From Flavobacteriaceae bacterium (lineage in GTDB: Bacteria > Bacteroidota > Bacteroidia > Flavobacteriales > Flavobacteriaceae), in contig JAGKWW010000009.1 of the NCBI GenBank assembly GCA_021151665.1, positions 1 to 64,000 on the forward strand: 64,000 nt of DNA. The letters are read 5' to 3'. Under the pieces are notes generated by a model, which searched no databases, was not told the DNA's origin, and saw only the letters and a list, made by a program, of their open reading frames with translations. The translations under genes and the position numbers were made by a program. This document shows, piece by piece, positions 18,101 through 26,548 of the stretch (the first letter of the stretch is position 1; each line of letters opens with the position of its first letter).

Positions 18101-19352
18101 GATACTTTTCAACCTGATGTCTAACGCTTTTAAGTATACGCCGGAAAAAGGGCGCATTTCACTAAAATGCAGAATAGAGCCCGCTACGCCGAAGAAGCTG
18201 GTAATCACGCTGGCTAACACGGGGAAAGGCATTCCGAAGGAAAAGCTGGATTCGCTTTTTGACAGGTTCTTTCTTGCCGATGCAGGGCGGGCAGCCGACA
18301 CCGAAATGTTCAGGACCGGGATTGGCCTTGCCTACATAAAAAAACTGGTTACTGTATTGCGTGGTGAGATAGAGGTGTCAAGCGTTCCGGGACAAGAAAC
18401 GATATTCAGGGTTTCATTGCCCTGCAGCAGCGATGCGTTTTCTGAAAAGGAAATCGACAATGAAAATGTACCCGTGCTTATCTCGAGGCACCTGCGCAAT
18501 ATCCTTGACGAAAACCCCGGGACAGAAAGGTTGCCGGAGAAAATATCGGCACTTGAGAAGGCAGAAAATATGCTTAGGAAAGTGCTGGTTGTAGAAGATG
18601 AGCGCGAAATACAGGCATACCTTAAAGATCTGCTGGGCGACAAATACCGGCTGCTTTCGGCTTATAACGGTATCGAAGCCCTTGAGGTTATGGAGCGCGA
18701 GCTTCCCGATATTATTATAAGTGATGTAATGATGCCCGAAATGGACGGTGTGGAGCTTTGCAAACGAGTGAAGCAAAACCTTCGTACCTGCCATATTCCC
18801 TTCATCATGCTTACAGCAAAAAGCAGCGTGCAGCACCGCATAGAAGGGCTTGAAAGCGGTGCCAATTCCTATATACCAAAACCTTTTTACCCCGACCATC
18901 TGCTAGTACGTATACAAAAGCTGCTTGAAGAAAAGGAATTGATCTATCAGCATTTTACCAGCGATTCCTCGTTGCAGGAAACCATAATGAAACCGGGCAT
19001 CAGCAATGATGAAAAAGACTTTACGAGAGCTTTGATAGAGCTGATAAGGAATAATCTGGAAAATGAGAATCTCGATGCCGCTTACCTTGAGAAACATCTC
19101 GGCATCAGTTCTTCGCAACTTTACCGAAAAGTAAAAGAACTTTTCAACCTCGCGCCCGGCGACCTTATCCGTACAATCAGGCTTAAGTATGCCGCAGAGC
19201 TGCTTCGTAAAAATGAATTTACCGTTTCTGAAGTCTGCTACAAATCGGGATTCAATAACCGCTCCTACTTTTATCGCGAATTCCGCAAGGTTTACAACAC
19301 TACGCCTAAAAGCTACCAGCTGCACTACAAGGATAAGCAGAAGACTTTTTAG
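15156..19352 (+). CDS. Hybrid two-component system regulator (HTCS) of the PUL
   Basis: A 1398-residue one-protein signalling system. After an N-terminal export signal ending in a lipobox-like FHSC, it has about 14 two-component-regulator propeller repeats (for example NLMWIGTWDGLNRYDG) and a Y_Y_Y domain near residue 770. A membrane helix follows near 830-850. A HisKA domain with His874 (NIAHEFLTPL), a HATPase domain, a receiver with phosphoacceptor Asp1190 (SDVMMPEMDG) and a C-terminal AraC helix-turn-helix complete it. HTCS proteins bind a breakdown product of the target glycan in the periplasm and switch on the adjacent SusC/SusD genes. Translation may instead start at the ATG at 15198. 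It lies 186 bp before susC. Confidence 0.95.
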   Translation: MLQNPKQSYSSIRVMARLVLAIAMGFLFHSCGDKKQAGQKSPLENSITKGGNSPAPLLRYNADQLDNTTGLSNSSVNCIFRDSENLMWIGTWDGLNRYDGSTFRIFRPGPDSRNSLSNQVVLKVGEDSVGNIWVLTMHGINKYSKGTDTFTNFYFSKAGTPPASEFEFNMAINAAGEVFCAVKGWGLGYFDGTGFRKLTGVAIAGVKIRKMEFSDPGTLLLLTEDNELEKLTLSKSGDVWSVSDKRVLFKGIKSFETIKDAAVCLLTDAGTASLYNIVTGSSFKLAGHAEKITGIARRTIILSGRHGHFFYDSNGRASSPSWAGHFAGHNISTVCEGSEGIIWGGTDGDGMLKIYPLKKTFNLVSKSQLPAMGGGIVRAFLNDGERLWVGTKGKGLLCLDGNFYQQQQPPRLLSEFNENNSTLNNAVYALSKGNDNIVLIGTDGEGLSVFDEKNKKLLAWKDIATVGLCPYFRSVYTIYNDPEGNTWLGTNGYGLIKCRISRVGGKIRATHCDRYMANGLPKSLSSNIIFSVLPKDNNHLWVGTRLGGLNLFNKATGEFTSYKNIPGDSVSLANNDILCMATDARMRLWVGTSFGLSIMEGQNGRKPIFTNYTVANGLPNNTIHGIVPAEGGLWVSTNMGLSNFTPPGKFSNYTRNEGLQNNEFADGAFYCDPASGYIFMGGIKGFNYFLPEQIKESSAVPDLFIDRIAGHNDLVPYLQNLVIKPYAKSHPALVLKHDQNFFDIYLTALAYINNEKCQYAYQLEGFDKSWNTIDNRKVISFTNVPKGNYTLMVKWTNSDGVWTHPVNALDIRIRPVWWQSHLAIVIYVVLGALFLLFVRSYYAKQQSLRQNILFRKKEEELHENRLSFFTNIAHEFLTPLTLIVGPAQKMSDSANLDARNGKYLHMIQRNASRLLFLTQQLLEFRKAEYDYLENTVRRFDLTELTEQIAELFDDWALDKNIDYSIDLPPTLKGWYDKDKIEKILFNLMSNAFKYTPEKGRISLKCRIEPATPKKLVITLANTGKGIPKEKLDSLFDRFFLADAGRAADTEMFRTGIGLAYIKKLVTVLRGEIEVSSVPGQETIFRVSLPCSSDAFSEKEIDNENVPVLISRHLRNILDENPGTERLPEKISALEKAENMLRKVLVVEDEREIQAYLKDLLGDKYRLLSAYNGIEALEVMERELPDIIISDVMMPEMDGVELCKRVKQNLRTCHIPFIMLTAKSSVQHRIEGLESGANSYIPKPFYPDHLLVRIQKLLEEKELIYQHFTSDSSLQETIMKPGISNDEKDFTRALIELIRNNLENENLDAAYLEKHLGISSSQLYRKVKELFNLAPGDLIRTIRLKYAAELLRKNEFTVSEVCYKSGFNNRSYFYREFRKVYNTTPKSYQLHYKDKQKTF

Positions 19353-19380
19353 CTACTGATAATCAATACATTATTTAATT

Positions 19381-19409
19381 GTGTACACATTTGAAGAAAT
19401 AGTGTACAC
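19381..19409. promoter_or_regulatory. Paired GTGTACAC repeat, probable HTCS operator
   Basis: Two identical 8-bp palindromes GTGTACAC, at 19381-19388 and 19402-19409, are exactly 21 bp apart, two helical turns. They lie between the regulator and susC, just upstream of a -7-like TAAATTTA (19430-19437) that has no TTTG at -33. AraC-type domains of HTCS proteins bind tandem sites near the -35 region, so this is the natural operator candidate. Confidence 0.6.
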
Positions 19410-19494
19410 TCTTTTTAATAGCCAGATTCTAAATTTATAACGTTTTCGTAAAAGACTAATACAATCGCACAAAACCTAACCAATTTTTATTGAC

Positions 19495-19542
19495 ATGAGA
19501 AAAAAGCAACAAATTATTAACCATTCAGCAGTATTATTATGA
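19495..19542 (+). other. 15-codon leader ORF coupled to susC
   Basis: ATG at 19495 opens a 15-residue frame (MRKKQQIINHSAVLL) whose TGA stop overlaps the susC ATG as ATGA (19539-19542). It is in a different frame from susC. The exact stop/start overlap suggests translational coupling of susC to a leader peptide, but it could be chance, since short frames are frequent in A-rich leaders. Confidence 0.35.
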
Positions 19543-22500
19543 CACAGAAAATTACCTACTACCTGCTCTTTATATGGACGCTTATGTCCGGGGGCATCAT
19601 GTGTGCGCAAACTGTTTCGGGAACGGTAACCGATGGTTCGGGGCCTGTGCCCTCTGTATCGGTTATGGTAAAAGGGACTGCTATGAGCACTATTACCGAC
19701 CTTGACGGAAAGTACACAATAAGTAATATTGGTGAGAACGCAACACTTGTATTTAGCTATGTTGGTTTCGCCAGCCAGGAAATTGCCGTAAACGGAAGCA
19801 CAGAGATCAATGTAGTGCTTCAGGAAGACCAGCAGGCACTTAGCGAAGTGGTTTTAACCGGCTATGTGGGGCAGAACAGAAATTCTATTTCCGGTGCCGT
19901 AGCGCAGGTAAACCTCAACAATATTATGAAAACCCGCGTTGCAGATGTTACCCAACAATTGCAAGGCCAGGTTGCGGGTGTGTTTATCGCAGCCAACACG
20001 GGCGCTCCCGGCGACGGTATCAAAGTAAGGATTCGTGGGGAAGGAACGCTTGGAAATAACGATGTACTTTATGTGGTAGACGGTGTACCCACACGCGATA
20101 TCGGCTTCCTTACGGGATCTGACGTTAAGTCGATAGCGGTACTTAAAGATGCTGCGGCATCTGCCATCTACGGATCAAGGGCTGCCGGAGGTGTACTTAT
20201 TATTTCTACTAAACAAGGCGCAGAGGGTAAGCCAACGCTTGAGGCCGATTTATTTACAGGAATACACTTTACGCAAAACCTGCCGACATTGTTGAACTCT
20301 GACCAGTACCTTACCGTGAAAGACAGGGCATGGCACAACACCATTGGCAACGACCCTAATGCTGAAAGCCCGTATGCTTTTGACAGGAGGACACGTACAG
20401 ACCTTGCGGATACGGATTGGCTTAACGAATTGTTTACAACGGGTATCTCTAAAAACTTCCAGATCAATGCAAGTGGCGCGACTGATAAAATTCGCTACTA
20501 CCTATCGGGAGGTTATTATGGAATAGATGGCGTTGTTACTGAGGACAATGACCAGTTCAGGCGTGTTAACTTCAGGGCCAATGTAAATGCTAATATCACT
20601 GACAGGCTTTTAGTGGGTACTAATTTCCAGGCTACATACCGTGAGCAGGATAAGCTTTCGTCAAGTGGGGATGCACCGGGGGTTATCCGCCATGCAATGA
20701 TACGTCCGCCGGTAATAGCGGTTTACAAAGACGTGAACGACCCAACCTATTCGGCAGCAGATCCTTACACCGACCTTCCGTTCTATACGGGGCCTAACAA
20801 TGGATGGAGCACAAATTATGAATACAGCTCTAACCCGCTGGCCATCGTGCATTTTACCGATGATAAAAGAAGCGCGTTCCAGAACTTTGGTAATATTTAC
20901 GGAGAATACGCTTTCCTGGGTGATAAAGAACTAACGTTCCGTAGCAATCTGGGTATGGATCTCTGGTTTTCGCATAACAAAAACTTTGCAGAAAACTTTG
21001 GTGACCCAAACATTAGCAACCCGTCAGACCAATACTATGGGCAGGGACGCAACAACAGGCCAAACAGCCTGAATGAGAACCGTGGCCAGGATCTAACTTT
21101 TACATGGTCGAATACACTTAACTATGTAAAAACTTTTGCGAGCGTGCACAGTGTGAACCTTCTTGCCGGTTCTGAGTACATTACTAATAAGCAATCGGCT
21201 ATTGGGGGCGCAAGGTCTAATTACGACAATACGTCTGAGCCTTTCCGTTACCTTGATTACGGTGGTCTTACCAACCCGGCTCCTTATAGCTCAGGCTCTT
21301 CAACAAGCTGGAATCTGCTTTCGTATTTCGCATCGGGCACTTACGGATACGACAACAAGTACTACTTTACCGGTACCATGCGTGCTGATGCTTCTTCCCG
21401 TTTCGGCCCGAACAATAAGTGGGGATATTTCCCGTCAGTTGCCGGTAACTGGATTATTTCTAACGAAAAATTTATGAGTGGGGTAGACTGGCTTTCTTAT
21501 CTGAAGCTACGTGCAAGCTGGGGCCAGGCAGGTAACCAGGAAATTCCTAACAATGCTTACGAGACCCTGGTTTCTACAAGTGGCGGCGTGGTGAATATTG
21601 TACGGTATGGTAACCCCGACCTGAAATGGGAAACCACGACACAGACCAACTTTGGTATCGATACGTCATTCCTGAAAGACAAACTTCAGTTCTCAGTAGA
21701 CTATTTTGAAAAAAACACAGACGATATCCTTCTCAGTGTAGGATTACCTGCAGTTTCGGTAGGTGTAATACAGCGCACGTTTGTGAATGCCGGTGAAGTT
21801 CAAAACAAAGGTTTTGAATTTAACCTTCGCTACCAGGATAACGATAACGAATTTAAGTATGGTATGAACGCCAACCTTTCAACGCTAACCAATAATGTGA
21901 CCAAGCTTTTCGAGTTTGTCCCGAACCTTCAGGACGATGCTACCCACACGCGTACTCAGGTTGGGCAGGCGATTAGCTCTTACTACGGGTATGTTTTTGA
22001 AGGTATCTACCAAAACCAGGCAGAAGTAAACTCTTATCTGTTCTCTAACGCTAACGGGGCTCAGCCGGGCGACATGAAGTTTGCCGACCTGAACCACGAT
22101 GGCCAGATCAATGCAGATGACCGTACCTTCATTGGCAACCCTATTCCGAAAGTAACCTATGGTATTTCATTCAACGCTGCATACAAAGGATTTGACGTTT
22201 CATTCCTTCTGCAGGGGGTTCAGGATGTAGATCGTTATAATGACCTGAAACAGATACTTAATTATGACAGCCGTCCGTTTAACTCCACTACCGAGGTGCT
22301 TGGCGCATGGAATGGAGAAGGTACCAGCAATGACACCCCACGTCTTACCTTTAACAATAATGGTGGCGGATTTGTATCAAGCAAATTTGTGGAAGATGCA
22401 TCTTACCTGAGACTTAAGAACATCGAGCTGGGATATACATTCGATAATAAAATCCCTGGCCTTAGCTATTTACGTATCTACGCATCGGGGCAGAACCTTG

Positions 22501-22610
22501 CTACGTGGACCAAGTACACCGGCCTCGATCCTGAATCGACTTCCCTGATAGATAAAGGTACGTATCCGCAAACGGCAGCCGTGATCTTTGGTGCCAAAAT
22601 AAAACTTTAG
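19539..22610 (+). CDS. SusC/RagA-family TonB-dependent outer-membrane transporter
   Basis: A 1023-residue outer-membrane protein. It has a signal peptide (about residues 1-24), a carboxypeptidase-like domain (VSGTVTDGSGPVPSVSVMVKG), the family's VVLTGY junction near residue 106 and the TonB plug with IRGEGTLGNNDVLYVVDGVP and AAASAIYGSRAAGGVLIISTK. A 22-strand barrel ends in AAVIFGAKIKL with the expected final hydrophobic residue. It imports an oligosaccharide through the outer membrane with energy from TonB, under the SusD lid. The susD gene follows after 9 bp, and the putative HTCS operator lies upstream. Confidence 0.97.
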   Translation: MTQKITYYLLFIWTLMSGGIMCAQTVSGTVTDGSGPVPSVSVMVKGTAMSTITDLDGKYTISNIGENATLVFSYVGFASQEIAVNGSTEINVVLQEDQQALSEVVLTGYVGQNRNSISGAVAQVNLNNIMKTRVADVTQQLQGQVAGVFIAANTGAPGDGIKVRIRGEGTLGNNDVLYVVDGVPTRDIGFLTGSDVKSIAVLKDAAASAIYGSRAAGGVLIISTKQGAEGKPTLEADLFTGIHFTQNLPTLLNSDQYLTVKDRAWHNTIGNDPNAESPYAFDRRTRTDLADTDWLNELFTTGISKNFQINASGATDKIRYYLSGGYYGIDGVVTEDNDQFRRVNFRANVNANITDRLLVGTNFQATYREQDKLSSSGDAPGVIRHAMIRPPVIAVYKDVNDPTYSAADPYTDLPFYTGPNNGWSTNYEYSSNPLAIVHFTDDKRSAFQNFGNIYGEYAFLGDKELTFRSNLGMDLWFSHNKNFAENFGDPNISNPSDQYYGQGRNNRPNSLNENRGQDLTFTWSNTLNYVKTFASVHSVNLLAGSEYITNKQSAIGGARSNYDNTSEPFRYLDYGGLTNPAPYSSGSSTSWNLLSYFASGTYGYDNKYYFTGTMRADASSRFGPNNKWGYFPSVAGNWIISNEKFMSGVDWLSYLKLRASWGQAGNQEIPNNAYETLVSTSGGVVNIVRYGNPDLKWETTTQTNFGIDTSFLKDKLQFSVDYFEKNTDDILLSVGLPAVSVGVIQRTFVNAGEVQNKGFEFNLRYQDNDNEFKYGMNANLSTLTNNVTKLFEFVPNLQDDATHTRTQVGQAISSYYGYVFEGIYQNQAEVNSYLFSNANGAQPGDMKFADLNHDGQINADDRTFIGNPIPKVTYGISFNAAYKGFDVSFLLQGVQDVDRYNDLKQILNYDSRPFNSTTEVLGAWNGEGTSNDTPRLTFNNNGGGFVSSKFVEDASYLRLKNIELGYTFDNKIPGLSYLRIYASGQNLATWTKYTGLDPESTSLIDKGTYPQTAAVIFGAKIKL

Positions 22611-22619
22611 AAAATAAAA

Positions 22620-24101
22620 ATGCATATGAAAAATTATTGGAAAATAGGCCTGATGATCGGACTGGTTTCGGTAGCGGCCTGCGATGATGAACTGACACAG
22701 GATCCTGTGGGGTTAACCACCCTGGAGCAAGCCAACACTACTCCTACACTTGCCACGATAGAAACAGCAGTATATTCTTCTTACGACCTGATCTCTAACA
22801 GGCTGAATATCCTGGCAGAATGGGACTGGGGTGGCGGACTGGTTTTCCAGAACGACTATGTGCTGCAGGACATCGCTTCGGACGATATGGAGAAAAAGTG
22901 GAATATCGATGGCGACCAGCCCTGGATGGACGACATCAATAACTTTACCTTTACTTCTACCAACGGTGGGCCTAATGGTTTGTGGAAATACAATTACGAA
23001 GGTATAAAGCGCCTTAACATTGCTATTAACCTGCTTACTAAGCCGGATATTGAAGCCATAACTGGAATCTCTACGGCGCGCAAAAACCAGTTATTGGCAG
23101 AGTCGCTGTTTTTAAGGTCGCATTATTATTTCTCGCTGGTAAACAATTTTGGAGATGTGCCCCTTATCCTTCGGCCCGTTGAAAATTACCAGGAAGCTTT
23201 TGAGGTAGCCGTTCGCGAAGACAAGGCAGTTGTTTATGAGCAAATAAAAACTGACCTAAACACGGCTATCGGGCTGCTGCCTAACAGCAAATACTCTTCC
23301 GACACCGAGAAATGGAGGGTATCGAAAGGCGCTGCAATTGCATTGCTTGCTAAAACAGAACTATACACCGAAAACTGGAGCGCTGTACCTGCATTGGTAG
23401 ATCAGCTTGCGGGGCTTGGCTTTAGCCTGAACAGCAATTACTTCAGCAACTTTAATACAGAGTTTACAGATAACGAGGTAATCTTTGCTTTTGACCACCA
23501 GAGCAATGCCAACCCGCGCCGCGGCAACGGTATATGTGCGCCGCTTGGATGGGGCTTCTTTGCTCCTTCACAAAGCTTCCTGGATGAGTTTGAGCCGAAC
23601 GACCCAAGAAAATCGCTGACTGTAAACGTTGAAGACAAAAACGTAAACAAAATGCTGGGTAGCCTTGATGGCGCCAACAAGGGCAACGACGATGCACCAA
23701 ACAACAAGATTTACATCCGTTATGCAGACGCGTTGTTATGGAAAGCTGAAGCGTTGCTAAACTCGGGAGACTATGCCGGAGCGGTAAGCCTGATCAACCA
23801 GGTGCGTGCGCGTGCACGTGCAACAGCAGATGCCTCGGGTGTTGTGCCGCCGGCAGGAACACTTCCGGACAGGCCGGCGTCTACCGATGCTGCTACCATC
23901 AAGCAATGGCTTATCCATGAGCGCCGTGTAGAGCTTGGCTTCGAGAACCAGCGTATGCTCGACCTGAAGCGTTGGGGAATCGCGCAACAGGTAATGCAGG
24001 CGCATGGCAAGCCTTTCCAGGAAAAGCACATGCTGTACCCTATTCCGCAATCTGAAATAGATGCCTCTGCGGGAACGCTAACCCAAAACCCGGGTTATTA
24101 A
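22620..24101 (+). CDS. RagB/SusD-family glycan-binding lipoprotein
   Basis: A 493-residue surface lipoprotein with lipobox SVAAC (Cys at residue 21 of the longer form; an ATG at 22626 is an equal start). The SusD tetratricopeptide-like core is seen in LLAESLFLRSHYYFSLVNNFGD, IYIRYADALLWKAEALLNSG and the C-terminal IHERRVELGFENQRMLDLKRWG and YPIPQSEIDASAGTLTQNPGY. It binds the incoming oligosaccharide and closes over SusC. The length is slightly below the usual 500-560 residues. No separate surface-glycan-binding protein gene follows, which points to a small soluble substrate rather than a long polymer (inference). Confidence 0.95.
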   Translation: MHMKNYWKIGLMIGLVSVAACDDELTQDPVGLTTLEQANTTPTLATIETAVYSSYDLISNRLNILAEWDWGGGLVFQNDYVLQDIASDDMEKKWNIDGDQPWMDDINNFTFTSTNGGPNGLWKYNYEGIKRLNIAINLLTKPDIEAITGISTARKNQLLAESLFLRSHYYFSLVNNFGDVPLILRPVENYQEAFEVAVREDKAVVYEQIKTDLNTAIGLLPNSKYSSDTEKWRVSKGAAIALLAKTELYTENWSAVPALVDQLAGLGFSLNSNYFSNFNTEFTDNEVIFAFDHQSNANPRRGNGICAPLGWGFFAPSQSFLDEFEPNDPRKSLTVNVEDKNVNKMLGSLDGANKGNDDAPNNKIYIRYADALLWKAEALLNSGDYAGAVSLINQVRARARATADASGVVPPAGTLPDRPASTDAATIKQWLIHERRVELGFENQRMLDLKRWGIAQQVMQAHGKPFQEKHMLYPIPQSEIDASAGTLTQNPGY

Positions 24102-24110
24102 AATATAAGT

Positions 24111-24160
24111 TTGAGTTAGTTCCGGTGCCCGCCCGGCGGGCCCGGGTTAACTCAATTTTT
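24111..24160 (+). terminator. GC-rich hairpin with T run between susD and GH130
   Basis: TTGAGTTA (24111-24118) pairs with TAACTCAA (24148-24155), with a GC-rich inner stem GCCCGC/GCGGGC (24127-24132 with 24136-24141), followed directly by TTTTT. It looks like an intrinsic terminator, but the GH130-MFS genes continue in the same direction. It may be a partial terminator or an mRNA end-protecting hairpin that keeps SusCD levels above the enzymes. Confidence 0.6.
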
Positions 24161-24181
24161 CTACCACACACATCGAATATA

Positions 24182-25240
24182 ATGAAAGACATTGCCAAAC
24201 GCTTTGCCCAAAATCCGCTATTGTCACCGGCCGACCTGGTGCCGAGCCGTGACGGGCTTGAAATTACCTGCCTGCTAAACCCCGGCGTTTTCCGGTTTCA
24301 GGAAAAGACATGGATCATACTAAGGGTCGCCGAAAGGCCGAAGCAAAGCGATACCCACATCTCCTTCCCTATCCTAACAGACACCGGAAGCATAGAGATC
24401 ATTGAAATTAAAAAAGACGACCCCGAACTGATTGCAGATGATGCAAGGGTAATCAATTATAAAGGTAGCGACTACCTTACCACGCTGTCGCATTTAAGGT
24501 TGCTGTGTAGTGATAATGGCGCCGACTTCTATGAGCCTGAAGGTTATCCGGCGCTTGTGGGCGAAGGCATACACGAGGCTTTTGGTATTGAAGACTGCCG
24601 CGTGGCATTCCTGGAAGGAAAGTATTACCTCACCTTTACCTCGGTATCGAGCCTTGGCGTAGCTGTGGGCATGCGTACCACAACCGATTGGAAGAATTTT
24701 GAAAAGCACGGGCTTATATTCCCGGCACATAACAAGGACTGTGCGATTTTCGATGAAAAAATAAACGGGCTGTATTACGCCCTGCATCGCCCGAGTAGTG
24801 TTGACATCGGCGGTAATTATATATGGATCGCTTCGTCACCCGACGGCATCCATTGGGGCAACCACAAATGTATTGCCACCACCAGAAAAAATATGTGGGA
24901 CAGCAAGCGCATCGGCGCAGGTGCAGCACCCATCCGTACCGAAAAGGGCTGGCTCGAAATCTATCACGGCGCTAACCAGAATCATCTGTATTGCCTTGGG
25001 GCTATTTTGTTAGATATTAATAACCCTTACAAAGTGCTTGCCCGTACAGACGAGCCTATCATGGTACCAACCGAAAGTTATGAACTGAGCGGCTTTTTTG
25101 GCAATGTAGTGTTTACCAACGGCCATATCGTTGAGCCGGATGGTGATACGATTACCATGTACTACGGCGCATCAGACGAGTTTGTGTGCGGTGCCCGATT
25201 CTCGGTCAAAGAAATACTCTCACTTTTAAAATATGAGTAA
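24182..25240 (+). CDS. Glycoside hydrolase family 130 phosphorylase
   Basis: A 352-residue cytoplasmic enzyme from the ATG at 24182 (MKDIAKRFAQNPLLSPADLV); the frame open upstream runs through the hairpin and is unlikely to be translated. GH130 features are LNPGVFRFQ, GIEDCRVAFLEGKYYLTFT (a Cys where many members have Pro), NKDCAIFDEKINGLYYALHRP, MWDSKRIGAGAAPI and WLEIYHG. GH130 enzymes phosphorolyse beta-mannosides such as mannosyl-glucose or beta-1,2-mannobiose to mannose-1-phosphate; a few hydrolyse. No signal peptide, so it acts on imported sugar. It overlaps the MFS gene by one base (TAATG), which fits import followed by phosphorolysis. Confidence 0.92.
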   Translation: MKDIAKRFAQNPLLSPADLVPSRDGLEITCLLNPGVFRFQEKTWIILRVAERPKQSDTHISFPILTDTGSIEIIEIKKDDPELIADDARVINYKGSDYLTTLSHLRLLCSDNGADFYEPEGYPALVGEGIHEAFGIEDCRVAFLEGKYYLTFTSVSSLGVAVGMRTTTDWKNFEKHGLIFPAHNKDCAIFDEKINGLYYALHRPSSVDIGGNYIWIASSPDGIHWGNHKCIATTRKNMWDSKRIGAGAAPIRTEKGWLEIYHGANQNHLYCLGAILLDINNPYKVLARTDEPIMVPTESYELSGFFGNVVFTNGHIVEPDGDTITMYYGASDEFVCGARFSVKEILSLLKYE

Positions 25241-26532
25241 TGCTTAAAAAACTGACATCCGAATTTCACCATTTCAAAAACCAAAGCCATAACTTCAGGA
25301 TCCTGGTGCTTACCAACCTGGTGTATGCGCTGGTGCTTCCGGTAATTGATATTTTTGTGGCGGCATATATCATGCGGAACTCCAATGATACCTCGAAGGT
25401 GGTAATTTACCAGCTGGCTATCTATACCGGCATTCCCCTCACCTTTCTATTAAACGGCTTTCTTTTAAAATATATAAAGATCCGAACCCTCTATTCCTTC
25501 GGTATGATGCTGAGTGGCGTATCAATGATCATCATGATGTCATTGAAAACGCTTGACCTTGCAGGTATTGGTGTGGCGGGTATTACCATGGGGCTTTCAT
25601 TCGGGTTGTATTGGTCTAACCGCGATTACCTGGCGGTGGCTACTACCAACGACGAAAACCGTAACTATTACTATGGCCTTGAAACTTTTTTCTATACAAT
25701 TATTGCGATAGTGGTACCGGCTGCCATTGGATGGTTCATCCAGAGCAAGCAGGGAGATGCCGAAAAGCATTCTGCTTATGAGATCATTACTGCAGTAGTA
25801 TTTGTGATTACGCTTGCAGCTTCAGCGGTATGTTTCCGAGGCAAGTTTGAAAACCCGGTACAGCGTAAATACATCTTCTTCAAGTTTCATTCGCTTTGGT
25901 ACAAGCTGCTGTCACTGGCTATGTTTAAAGGATTGGCACAAGGTTTCCTGGTAACGGCACCCGCCATGCTCATCTTTAAGATACTTGGCGAAGAGGGCGC
26001 GTTGGGCAATGCGCAATCCATCGGCGCAATACTGGCAGCCATCATCATCTATTTCATTGGGCGCCTCTCAAAGCCATCCGACAGGATCAATATATTTGCG
26101 GCGGGGCTTATCCTTTTTGCAATTGGCGCCTGCGTAAACGGCCTGATGTTCAACCAGACCAGCGTAATCATATTCCTGTTGCTGCTGCTCATTGCTAAGC
26201 CGCTAATGGACCTTGCCTACTTCCCTATCCAGTTGCGCGTGATAGATATCGTTTGCCGTATCGAGAAGCGCGGCGAGTTTGCCTACATCCTTAACCACGA
26301 ATCCGGGCTCTACGCCGGCAGGCTGCTGGGCGCAGGCATATTCCTGGTGCTTTACTTTAAGTTTTCGCCCGATTTTGCCCTTCGCTATGCTGTGGGCATT
26401 ATTGCAGTGCTACAGCTTTGCTCTATATTTATCAGCAAGAAGATCATCAGGCAGGGGGATGCCATTCTCCCTGAACCAGAGGTAAAAACCAGCCCGAAAG
26501 TACTGGAGGAAACCGCAGCTGACCTGATCTAA
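25240..26532 (+). CDS. MFS sugar transporter, YQGE-like
   Basis: A 430-residue inner-membrane protein with about 12 membrane segments and the major-facilitator layout (NLVYALVLPVIDIFVAAYIMRNS, GMMLSGVSMIIMMSL, GVAGITMGLSFGLYWSNRDYLAVA). It resembles the YQGE-type MFS group commonly found next to GH130 genes in Bacteroidota. It probably brings the disaccharide from periplasm to cytoplasm for the phosphorylase. Its ATG overlaps the GH130 stop codon, and the next gene starts 16 bp after it. Confidence 0.9.
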   Translation: MLKKLTSEFHHFKNQSHNFRILVLTNLVYALVLPVIDIFVAAYIMRNSNDTSKVVIYQLAIYTGIPLTFLLNGFLLKYIKIRTLYSFGMMLSGVSMIIMMSLKTLDLAGIGVAGITMGLSFGLYWSNRDYLAVATTNDENRNYYYGLETFFYTIIAIVVPAAIGWFIQSKQGDAEKHSAYEIITAVVFVITLAASAVCFRGKFENPVQRKYIFFKFHSLWYKLLSLAMFKGLAQGFLVTAPAMLIFKILGEEGALGNAQSIGAILAAIIIYFIGRLSKPSDRINIFAAGLILFAIGACVNGLMFNQTSVIIFLLLLLIAKPLMDLAYFPIQLRVIDIVCRIEKRGEFAYILNHESGLYAGRLLGAGIFLVLYFKFSPDFALRYAVGIIAVLQLCSIFISKKIIRQGDAILPEPEVKTSPKVLEETAADLI

Positions 26533-26548
26533 ATTCTAAAAAAAGCGT

